Shown piece after piece: positions 1-4,781 of a stretch of DNA of 19,816 nucleotides; position 1 is the stretch's first letter, and every line of letters begins with the position of its first letter. Source of the DNA: MFWN01 sp964594115 (GTDB lineage Archaea > Nanobdellota > Nanobdellia > Pacearchaeales > GW2011-AR1); NCBI GenBank assembly GCA_964594115.1, contig CAZQLD010000017.1:1-19816 (forward strand), read 5' to 3'. Position numbers and translations under genes: made by a program. The notes below the pieces were generated by a model, which saw only the letters and a list, made by a program, of their open reading frames with translations, made no database searches and had not been told where the DNA came from.

Positions 1-1
1 T

Positions 2-104
2 GTTAGTTTCCCCCGAATACTTGGAGGGGTTGGATTTTAGTGCAACGTTCCGAAGGCAAAATTTAGAGTAAAAATTGCTTTTAGGGTGGGCATGCCGTAG
101 GCAT
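2..104 (+). repeat. Leader element of cassette 0, diverged
   Basis: This is the cassette-start region and contains short potential hairpins: CCCC (10-14) with GGGG (26-29), and ATGCC-GTA-GGCAT (92-104). It shares the TGCAA...CCGAAGG...GAG order and the motif TTAGGGTGGG with the leader of cassette 2 (1664-1767), but it is the most divergent of the three leaders. No coding potential was seen in it. Confidence 0.35.
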
Positions 105-130
105 AATATAATAAGAAAGGGCACAATTAT

Positions 131-433
131 TTACTTAAGATTTTCTAATTTGCTAGCAGATTTCTCAAAATTATTGTAATCTCTTAATTGCTTGATATTG
201 GGTCTTTTTCCTTCTTCTACTCTCATAAATTTATACCAATCTGCTTGCTCAGACTCTGTTAAGGGCTCTTGCTTGTCTCCAAACCTTTGTACTGCGTAAA
301 TCCTCGCCTCTTCATAAGCCTTTCTTTCACAGTAGTTCTTAATCGGGATCATTGCAATCCAAGTTAGCCCCGCGATTACAGCAATGGTTGGTAAAAATGG
401 TAAACGATTGTAGGTCATTTTCAAACTTATCAC
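131..433 (-). CDS. Small single-span membrane protein, cassette 0
   Basis: A 100-residue protein of unrecognised family. Residues about 11-32 form one hydrophobic helix (LPFLPTIAVIAGLTWIAMIP), followed by a highly charged tail with many Glu, Lys and Arg, so it is probably membrane-anchored with the tail in the cytoplasm. The GTG start at 433 is chosen because AAAGGAG lies four bases upstream (438-444); an ATG at 418 would be 19 bases from that site. The gene overlaps the end of the gene starting at 548 by about 95 bases in another frame, which suggests translational coupling or a single ancestral gene broken by a frameshift. No TATA box lies directly upstream. Its position in a recombinase-associated cassette would fit accessory functions such as toxin-antitoxin or defence, but the sequence does not show which. 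Confidence 0.5.
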   Translation of the reverse strand: MISLKMTYNRLPFLPTIAVIAGLTWIAMIPIKNYCERKAYEEARIYAVQRFGDKQEPLTESEQADWYKFMRVEEGKRPNIKQLRDYNNFEKSASKLENLK

Positions 434-548
434 AGAACTCCTTTTCCTCTTGGGGTGGAAATGCTAAGACTGCTTTCTTTTTAAGTCTTTCGAGTGCCCT
501 TTCAGTATCTGGGCGGGTAAAAAAAGCAATTTTTATTGAGTTGAACAT
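339..548 (-). CDS. Small charged protein upstream of the membrane protein, cassette 0
   Basis: A 69-residue reading frame of unrecognised family. The first 45 residues look like real protein (a Lys/Glu/Arg-rich amphipathic stretch with ERALERLKKKAVLAF). The last 25 are Cys/Asn-rich, have no obvious design, and lie where the other frame encodes the membrane helix of the next gene. Its ATG sits inside the recombination junction (540-552), so its first codons would change if the cassette moved; the true start may be a downstream non-ATG codon. No TATA box is visible at the usual distance. It may be the first gene of an overlapping pair or the front half of a frameshifted gene. Confidence 0.35.
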   Translation of the reverse strand: MFNSIKIAFFTRPDTERALERLKKKAVLAFPPQEEKEFCDKFENDLQSFTIFTNHCCNRGANLDCNDPD

Positions 549-625
549 CGGGATTATCTGAAATTCTGCGTAGCAGAATTTGGGAATTTTCGGCAGGAAA
601 ATTCCAGATAATCGCTGTTAGGCGT
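540..625 (+). repeat. attC-like recombination junction 0
   Basis: An imperfect palindrome with attC logic. GTTGAAC (540-546) faces GTTAGGC (617-623). An outer stem, GATTATCTG (552-560) with CAGATAATC (605-613), encloses two hairpins: AAATTCTGC-GTA-GCAGAATTT (561-581) and GGAATTTTC with GAAAATTCC (583-605). Bases 577-620 are identical to 1624-1667 in junction 1. Reading across the right side gives CAGATAA, a six-base centre (TCGCTG) and TTAGGCG, similar in layout to a Xer core site. The exchange point is inferred at G617/T618 because complementarity to the cassette's own end begins there. Confidence 0.72.
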
Positions 626-695
626 CCCGAACGAAGTGAGAGCCTGCAAGGCGTGGCAAAATTTCTTTCAGAAATTTTGAGTTCGGGCTGGCTCC
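617..695 (+). repeat. Structured leader of cassette 1
   Basis: The leader starts with the end box GTTAGGCGT (617-625). A stem CCCGAAC (626-632) with GTTCGGG (681-687) then encloses GCC-TGCAA-GGC (642-652) and CAAAATTTCT-TTC-AGAAATTTTG (657-679). It finishes with the inner box TTCGGGCTGGCT (682-693), whose exact complement lies at the cassette's far end (1571-1582). The same layout with compensatory changes is found at 1664-1736. It could be a folded DNA recognition element or a structured RNA. Confidence 0.65.
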
Positions 696-737
696 AAAAA
701 TATTATTATTAACTTTATAGTAGTTATAAAAGAAAGT

Positions 738-746
738 TTTATAAAC
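738..746 (+). promoter_or_regulatory. TATA box of the cassette 1 gene
   Basis: TTTATAAAC, centred about 25 bases upstream of the ATG at 767, predicts a leaderless transcript. The cassette therefore carries its own archaeal promoter. Confidence 0.65.
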
Positions 747-766
747 ATTAATTTTATTCTAAATTT

Positions 767-1534
767 ATGATGCGAAAAGAAATCACAATCAAAGCAATTG
801 AAGATATGTTAAGTCCTAAAGAAATTGGAGATTATCATAAAGAGTGGAATAATTTTCTTTCGTTAGGGGGGAATATTCCTGAAGATTATAGAAATATAGT
901 TAAAAAACCTGAACATGTAGTTATAGGAAAGGTTTGGCAATACAAGGATAATCCGATTTATAGAGCAAAAGTTCTTCCTGATAGATTGTCTTGGATTCCA
1001 ATGGATCCTCCTCAACCAATATGGCACGAATATCATTATTGGCAAGTTTTTGAACAGCTTGCCCAAACGTCGAGAAAGAGGTATTTCGAACAGAAAGGAA
1101 AAAGGCATATTGGTAAGGGGAAAACTCCAATAACATATACAGATCTAAAAGAACCAATAAATTTCAGTCAAAGAGTTTCTGTTGAATTAATCCCCGAAAT
1201 TCGAATAAGAGAATTTGATAGAGGTATTTTAACGGTAGAAAACCATTATTGTACTTTTTATAACACAAAAGATGAAGTTTTAGGCAGGTATTTTGTAAAA
1301 ATTATAGGTACTTTAAGAGATTATGAAGTTTTATTTGGTGAATTGCAAAATGGAGAAGAAAACGCACAGGAAAGATTAGTAACAAAAATAAGAAGTCAAG
1401 AAAGAAAATTAAGAAAATATGGGAGAACACCAAAAACTCCCCCAGAAGAATTAATAAAACAGACTAAACAAGGTCCATTTGATGAATCTTTTTATATAAA
1501 ATTAGAAGATTTCTTTTCGCTTTGGGAGTTATAA
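767..1534 (+). CDS. Unknown 255-residue cassette protein
   Basis: This gene fills cassette 1 and its family is not recognised. The protein looks soluble: it has no signal peptide or membrane helix, but it has several Trp/Tyr/His-rich stretches in the first half (for example HEYHYWQVFEQL around residues 87-98), a central part rich in short beta-like segments (residues about 120-190) and a strongly basic, helical C-terminal third ending in an acidic segment. Two ATG codons open the frame; the first is chosen for its TATA spacing. There is no Shine-Dalgarno, in line with a leaderless message. It is the only gene between two recombination junctions and is therefore probably mobile. Function is open; nucleic-acid binding is only a guess from the basic C-terminal part. 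Confidence 0.75.
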   Translation: MMRKEITIKAIEDMLSPKEIGDYHKEWNNFLSLGGNIPEDYRNIVKKPEHVVIGKVWQYKDNPIYRAKVLPDRLSWIPMDPPQPIWHEYHYWQVFEQLAQTSRKRYFEQKGKRHIGKGKTPITYTDLKEPINFSQRVSVELIPEIRIREFDRGILTVENHYCTFYNTKDEVLGRYFVKIIGTLRDYEVLFGELQNGEENAQERLVTKIRSQERKLRKYGRTPKTPPEELIKQTKQGPFDESFYIKLEDFFSLWEL

Positions 1535-1541
1535 ATTCCGA

Positions 1542-1560
1542 GCAAAATCTTAGATTTTGC
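1542..1560 (+). terminator. Hairpin just after the cassette 1 gene
   Basis: GCAAAATC-TTA-GATTTTGC forms a perfect 8-base-pair stem starting 8 bases after the stop codon. It resembles the CAAAAT...ATTTTG hairpin of the leaders and is followed by GAG as they are, so it may be part of the cassette-end structure and not a terminator. No T-tract follows. Confidence 0.35.
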
Positions 1561-1570
1561 GAGACTATCT

Positions 1571-1671
1571 AGCCAGCCCGAATTACGCCTAACATCGCGA
1601 TTATCTGAAGTTTCACGAAGTGAAATTTGGGAATTTTCGGCAGGAAAATTCCAGATAATCGCTGTTAAGTG
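1571..1671 (+). repeat. attC-like recombination junction 1
   Basis: The order is inner box AGCCAGCCCGAA (1571-1582), end box ACGCCTAAC (1585-1593), outer stem CGATTATCTG (1598-1607) with CAGATAATCG (1652-1661), hairpin AAGTTTCAC-GAA-GTGAAATTT (1608-1628), hairpin GGAATTTTC/GAAAATTCC (1630-1652), then GTTAAGTG (1664-1671) opening the next cassette. The first hairpin differs from junction 0 at paired positions only (three full compensatory pairs and one G-T wobble), while the second is identical. Conserved pairing with changing sequence indicates selection on the folded form. Confidence 0.75.
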
Positions 1672-1767
1672 AGGGTGAGCGAAGCGAAAGTCTGCAAGAC
1701 GTCCCCAAAATCCGAAGGATTTTGAGTTTTAGGTGCAGTAAATTAGGGTGGGAAAAGAGAGATTTTC
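1664..1767 (+). repeat. Structured leader of cassette 2
   Basis: The end box GTTAAGTG (1664-1671) is followed by the hairpins GTC-TGCAA-GAC (1690-1700) and CAAAATCC-GAA-GGATTTTG (1706-1724), then the inner box TTTTAGGTGC (1727-1736) and a third box AAAGAGAGATTTTC (1754-1767). All three boxes have exact complements near the cassette's far end (2530-2537, 2517-2526 and 2485-2498). Both hairpins correspond to those of the cassette 1 leader with compensatory changes. Confidence 0.65.
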
Positions 1768-1775
1768 GTGCTTTA

Positions 1776-2444
1776 CTATTTTATTCTTTTTCTCAGAAAC
1801 TTATCATATAGGAGGTAGAAAAATGGAATGCCCATATTAAACTCAATTAAGGAATTTTCTAAAAGGATTAAGAAAGAGCCCGGACGAATTCCACTAACTA
1901 AAAGAGAAAATTCCATCATAAAATGGATGGCAAAACCTACAAAGAAAAGATAAGCAATTTTTTTCCAATCATACTTGAAAATAAACAGTAGTGAGTAACC
2001 AATTAACACAAGAATTATTCTCAAAAATCTTAAATCACCCATATGGCGAACTACTGTTATAGCAGAATCATTTATTGAAAAAAATTGAGATAAAAATGCA
2101 ACAGAGAGCCATCCAAATAAAACAAGGGCAGTCCATCCAATTTTATTGGATTTCTTTTCGAACATTAAAAATACATAAGCATACTCAACACCATAAGATA
2201 AAGAAAACCAAATGAAGAAAAGAAATATACCTCCTAAAAAATTTGGTGGCAAAGAAATTTCCCTAATTCCTGTATGTAGCCAGATTCCCCAATCAACAAG
2301 AAAATTTATTCCTAAACCTCCAAGAAAGAAAACTAAAAGAGGAATTTTCTTTTTGAATCTTACTAATAAAAATAGGAAGATGGCTACAAAGATTAAATCA
2401 AAAAAGATATAATCCAATCCGAAATTTCTTATGACATCATACAT
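1776..2444 (-). CDS. Multi-spanning membrane protein, cassette 2
   Basis: A 222-residue protein, mostly hydrophobic, with about six predicted membrane helices separated by short basic loops (for example RFKKK near residue 30, FEKKSNK near 95, KYDWKK near 157, and a final RKRIK). There is no cleavable signal peptide. The second loop contains WLHTGIREISLPP and the following helix WFSLSYGVEYAY, which look like conserved positions, but I cannot assign a family. The ATG at 2444 is supported by a TATA box about 29 bases upstream and there is no Shine-Dalgarno. The gene runs opposite to the array polarity, unlike most bacterial integron cargo. It ends about eight bases from the inner leader box. Confidence 0.75.
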   Translation of the reverse strand: MYDVIRNFGLDYIFFDLIFVAIFLFLLVRFKKKIPLLVFFLGGLGINFLVDWGIWLHTGIREISLPPNFLGGIFLFFIWFSLSYGVEYAYVFLMFEKKSNKIGWTALVLFGWLSVAFLSQFFSINDSAITVVRHMGDLRFLRIILVLIGYSLLFIFKYDWKKIAYLFFVGFAIHFMMEFSLLVSGIRPGSFLILLENSLIEFNMGIPFFYLLYDKFLRKRIK

Positions 2445-2468
2445 CTTGATTATATTAGAGAAAAAGAA

Positions 2469-2478
2469 TTTATAAAAC
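2469..2478 (-). promoter_or_regulatory. TATA box of the cassette 2 gene
   Basis: On the minus strand this reads TTTTATAAA, about 25-34 bases upstream of the ATG at 2444. It lies just inside the complementary box 2485-2498, so the promoter travels with the cassette. Confidence 0.6.
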
Positions 2479-2529
2479 TTCTTAGAAAATCTCTCTTTGG
2501 GTGGGCAAATAAATAAGCACCTAAAATTT

Positions 2530-2590
2530 CACTTAACATACCGGTATCATAACTTTGGTTATGATAACGTACCTATTAGTTAGTTTAAAC
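2530..2590 (+). repeat. Junction 2: attC-like end of the array containing a dif-like Xer site
   Basis: CACTTAAC (2530-2537) closes cassette 2. The fold is TTAAC with GTTAG (2579-2583), an unpaired 5-by-5 spacer, GGTA with TACC, a bulge, and a TATCATAAC stem (2545-2553) with GTTATGATA (2558-2566). This order (R box, unpaired spacer, L box, stem) is typical of attC. The centre also reads as a dif-like site (2542-2569): CGGTATCATAA, a six-base centre CTTTGG, then TTATGATAACG. This matches the CATAA-N6-TTATG core of E. coli dif and the ATAA-N6-TTAT layout of archaeal dif. It lies 55 bases before the xer start codon. Confidence 0.6.
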
Positions 2591-2594
2591 AAAC

Positions 2595-2604
2595 TTTTAT
2601 AAAG
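2595..2604 (+). promoter_or_regulatory. TATA box of the xer-herA operon
   Basis: TTTTATAAAG, centred about 25 bases before the ATG at 2624, predicts a leaderless transcript. It begins about 25 bases after the dif-like site, so recombinase binding there could affect transcription (inference). Confidence 0.65.
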
Positions 2605-2623
2605 TTTTTTATATTAAGAATAA

Positions 2624-3427
2624 ATGAAAGGTCTGCTTCTTAAACTTGAAAATGAATTGAAACTTAGAAATTTTTCTGAAAAAACAATAAAATCATATAT
2701 GTATACTATTAAGCATTTTCTAAATTTTGCAGATAAAAAAGGATTAAATGAAAAAACTATAAAAGAATATACACTTAAAAACTTAGATAACAAAAACCCT
2801 TCAACAGTATCTCATGACATAAGTGTAATTTCTTTCTTTTTTGAAAAAATACTTGGTCAAAAGATCAATATCCCCCATCCAAAAAGAAATAAGAGAATTC
2901 CAGAAGTCTTAACAATTGAAGAAGTTAAAAAATTGATTGATGTTACTAATAATATTAAACATAAATTGATTATCAGGTTGTTATATGGATGTGGTTTAAG
3001 AGTCAGTGAAATAGTTAATTTAAAAAAACAGGACTTAAATTTCAAAGAAAATTTAATCCATATCAAACTTGCAAAAGGAAAAAAAGACAGGTTTGTTAAA
3101 ATTCCGGAATCAATTAAAAAAGAACTTGAAAGTTACTGTAATCTGACTAATGAAGAAATTCTTTTTCCTTCTTCAAGATGCGGAAAATTAACTACAACAA
3201 CAATTCAAAAAATAATCAAAAACTCTGCAAAAAAAGCGGAAATCAAAAAAAATATTTCTCCACATACCTTAAGACATAGTTTTGCCACGCATCTTCTTGA
3301 ACAAGGAATTGATTTAAAGATTATACAAAAACTACTTGGGCACACAGATATTAAAACCACGCAAGTCTATTTACAAGTATCAAACCAATTAATAAAAAAT
3401 ATAAAAAGCCCATTAGACTTATTATAA
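2624..3427 (+). CDS. xerA: Xer-family tyrosine recombinase
   Basis: This protein cuts and rejoins DNA by site-specific recombination through a covalent phosphotyrosine. It has 267 residues. Residues 1-90 form the SAM-like core-binding domain (the NFSEKTIKSY motif is typical). The catalytic domain shows the full set of residues: R126 (GLRVSE), K151 (AKGKKDR), H214 and R217 (SPHTLRHSF), H240 (LLGHTD) and nucleophile Y249. It lacks the insert of about 36 residues found in integron integrases between the lysine and HxxR, so it is XerA/XerC/D-like, but its end (KSPLDLL) resembles the IntI C-terminus. It may resolve chromosome dimers, move the adjacent cassettes, or both. The gene sits directly after the dif-like site and one base before the HerA-type gene, so the two are almost certainly cotranscribed. 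Confidence 0.9.
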   Translation: MKGLLLKLENELKLRNFSEKTIKSYMYTIKHFLNFADKKGLNEKTIKEYTLKNLDNKNPSTVSHDISVISFFFEKILGQKINIPHPKRNKRIPEVLTIEEVKKLIDVTNNIKHKLIIRLLYGCGLRVSEIVNLKKQDLNFKENLIHIKLAKGKKDRFVKIPESIKKELESYCNLTNEEILFPSSRCGKLTTTTIQKIIKNSAKKAEIKKNISPHTLRHSFATHLLEQGIDLKIIQKLLGHTDIKTTQVYLQVSNQLIKNIKSPLDLL

Positions 3428-3428
3428 C

Positions 3429-4733
3429 ATGCCATACAATATAATTATCGGAAGAGATGATGCAGATAAAAAGAGGTTTAAAGAAAAAGGCCTTATTTAT
3501 CTGGGAAAGGGCTATGTAAAAATGGGAAACTATACCTCTCTTTCTAATCATATCTGGATGGATATAGTGAGAAGCCATGTCATACTTGTGGCAGGAAAAA
3601 GAGGCTCTGGAAAATCCTATACATTAGGAGTTATGGCAGAAGAACTTGCTGACCTGCCAAAAGAAGCAAAAGACAACATAGCATCACTTATCTTTGACAC
3701 TATGGGAATCTTCTGGACAATGAAATTCAAGAATGAAAAAGAAAAACCAATTTTACGTGAATGGAAACTAAAGCCAAAAAACCTTCCTGTTAAAATCTTT
3801 GTTCCTTATGGAAAGTTTCCAGATTATGAAGCAAACCAGATTCCTGTGGATAAGAAATTTGCTCTAAAAGCATCTGAACTAGAAATAGAAGACTGGCTCT
3901 TGACTTTTAATTTAGGAATTATAGAACCTGTCTCTATTTTAATTGAAAAAGTCCTGACAGATTTAAAAGAACAAAAAGATTTTTCAATAAGTGATATTCT
4001 TGAAAAAATAGAAAAAAGCAGAGAAAAAGAAGAGAGTAAAAAAGCAGCTTCTTCTTTGTTTGAAGCAGCTTCTACATGGGGAATTTTTGCTGAAAAAGGG
4101 GAAAAAGGCACAGGAACAAAAGACTTAATAGAACCAGGAAAAACCACCATCCTGGACTTAAGCTGTTACTCCTCTGTTGGTGCATTTAATGTAAGGGCAT
4201 TAGTTATTGGCTTAATTTCTAGGAAACTCTTTACTGAAAGAATGATGGCTAGAAAAAAAGAAGAAATCCAGTCAATTCAAAGAGGCTTAGATTCTCAAGA
4301 AAAAAAAGAAATGCCCTTAGTATGGATGTTTATTGATGAGGCTCATGAATTCCTTCCTCAGCAGGAAAAAACACCTGCAACAGATTCTTTAATCCAGCTC
4401 TTAAGAGAAGGAAGACAGCCAGGTATTTCTCTAGTCCTTGCTACACAACAGCCAGGAGCCATACACAGGGATGTTATGACCCAGTCTGACATAATACTTG
4501 CACACAGAGTAACTGCCCAGCCTGACATCCTGGCTTTAAACAATATCATGCAAACCTATCTTTTAGAAAGCATTAAAAAATATCTTGATGACCTTCCAGA
4601 CTTAAAAGGCTCTGCAATTATACTTGATGATAACTCAGAAAGAATATATCCAATGCGAATGAGACCGAGATTTACCTGGCACGGAGGAGAGGCTCCAACT
4701 GCGATTAAAGCGAGCGATAACACTTTTAAGTAA
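3429..4733 (+). CDS. HerA/FtsK-superfamily ATPase
   Basis: A 434-residue hexameric-type P-loop ATPase of the HerA group, expected to pump or translocate DNA. Residues about 1-50 form a small beta-rich N-terminal part (GRDDADKKRF, then LIYLGKGYVKMG), as in the HAS-barrel of HerA. Walker A is GKRGSGKS at 56-63, Walker B is VWMFIDEAHEF with D303 and E304, and ATQQPG follows as the sensor region. There is no membrane segment, which argues against a CedB/VirB4-type anchored exporter. No nurA gene is visible nearby, unlike the usual herA-nurA end-resection pair. Its start follows the xer stop codon by one base, so its partner may be the recombinase, in the way FtsK serves XerCD. That role is inferred from position only. 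Confidence 0.85.
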   Translation: MPYNIIIGRDDADKKRFKEKGLIYLGKGYVKMGNYTSLSNHIWMDIVRSHVILVAGKRGSGKSYTLGVMAEELADLPKEAKDNIASLIFDTMGIFWTMKFKNEKEKPILREWKLKPKNLPVKIFVPYGKFPDYEANQIPVDKKFALKASELEIEDWLLTFNLGIIEPVSILIEKVLTDLKEQKDFSISDILEKIEKSREKEESKKAASSLFEAASTWGIFAEKGEKGTGTKDLIEPGKTTILDLSCYSSVGAFNVRALVIGLISRKLFTERMMARKKEEIQSIQRGLDSQEKKEMPLVWMFIDEAHEFLPQQEKTPATDSLIQLLREGRQPGISLVLATQQPGAIHRDVMTQSDIILAHRVTAQPDILALNNIMQTYLLESIKKYLDDLPDLKGSAIILDDNSERIYPMRMRPRFTWHGGEAPTAIKASDNTFK

Positions 4734-4763
4734 TGTAAATCAAAAATAAAAAAGTGTTATTGC
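4714..4763. terminator. Hairpin between convergent genes
   Basis: GCGATAACACTTTT (4714-4727) and AAAAGTGTTATTGC (4750-4763) pair over 14 positions with one G-T wobble and a loop of about 22 bases. The left arm covers the last codons of the HerA-type gene. It lies between two convergent genes and may protect or end both transcripts. There is no strong T-tract, so the terminator call is tentative. Confidence 0.35.
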
Positions 4764-4781
4764 AAGAAAAGAGAAAGAGAT

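Larger units (their letters stand above)
2..617 (+). mobile_element. Cassette 0 of the integron-like array (left boundary uncertain)
   Basis: This segment runs from a GTT-containing sequence at the window edge (GTTAGTTT, 2-9) to the exchange point in junction 0 (G617). A 14-base box near its start (69-82, TAAAAATTGCTTTT) is perfectly complementary to a box near its end (522-535), the same arrangement as in the next two cassettes. The outermost boxes do not match, however: the start reads GTTAGTTT, whereas the end, GTTGAAC (540-546), would predict GTTCAAC. The left end may therefore be diverged, recombined or outside the window. It carries two small minus-strand genes. Confidence 0.4.
618..1664 (+). 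mobile_element. Cassette 1 of the integron-like array (1,047 bases)
   Basis: The cassette lies between two direct, near-identical junctions. Its start GTTAGGCGT (617-625) is exactly complementary to its own end ACGCCTAAC (1585-1593), and the inner box 682-693 is exactly complementary to 1571-1582. The start of the following cassette (GTTAAGTG) does not match this end beyond GTT/AAC, so recombination has joined independent units at that trinucleotide. GTTAGGC and GCCTAAC fit the integron core consensus GTTRRRY/RYYYAAC. It carries one plus-strand gene with its own TATA box. Confidence 0.72.
1665..2579 (+). mobile_element. Cassette 2 of the integron-like array
   Basis: This unit starts at the exchange point of junction 1 and ends at the junction upstream of the xer gene. 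Three box pairs at its two ends are complementary: GTTAAGTG with CACTTAAC, TTTTAGGTGC with GCACCTAAAA, and AAAGAGAGATTTTC with GAAAATCTCTCTTT. GGGTGGG occurs in the same orientation at both inner ends (1746-1752 and 2499-2505). The right limit is taken at GTTAGTT (2579); if a dif-like site is the true crossover site, the limit would be about 20-25 bases earlier. It carries one minus-strand membrane protein gene. Confidence 0.65.

Noticed and set aside
352..561. Plus-strand open frame of 69 codons in cassette 0
   Set aside because: It is the mirror of the minus-strand genes, has a Ser-rich composition typical of antisense frames, and has no TATA box or Shine-Dalgarno.
540..1671. Insertion sequence or MITE pair
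   Set aside because: No transposase is present between the repeats and no target duplication was found. The repeats are direct, while the ends of cassettes 1 and 2 are privately complementary, which fits cassette exchange better than transposition.
2624..3427. Canonical integron integrase (IntI)
   Set aside because: The insert of about 36 residues specific to IntI, between the catalytic lysine and HxxR, is absent, and the gene lies at the far end of the array. It is called Xer-family instead.
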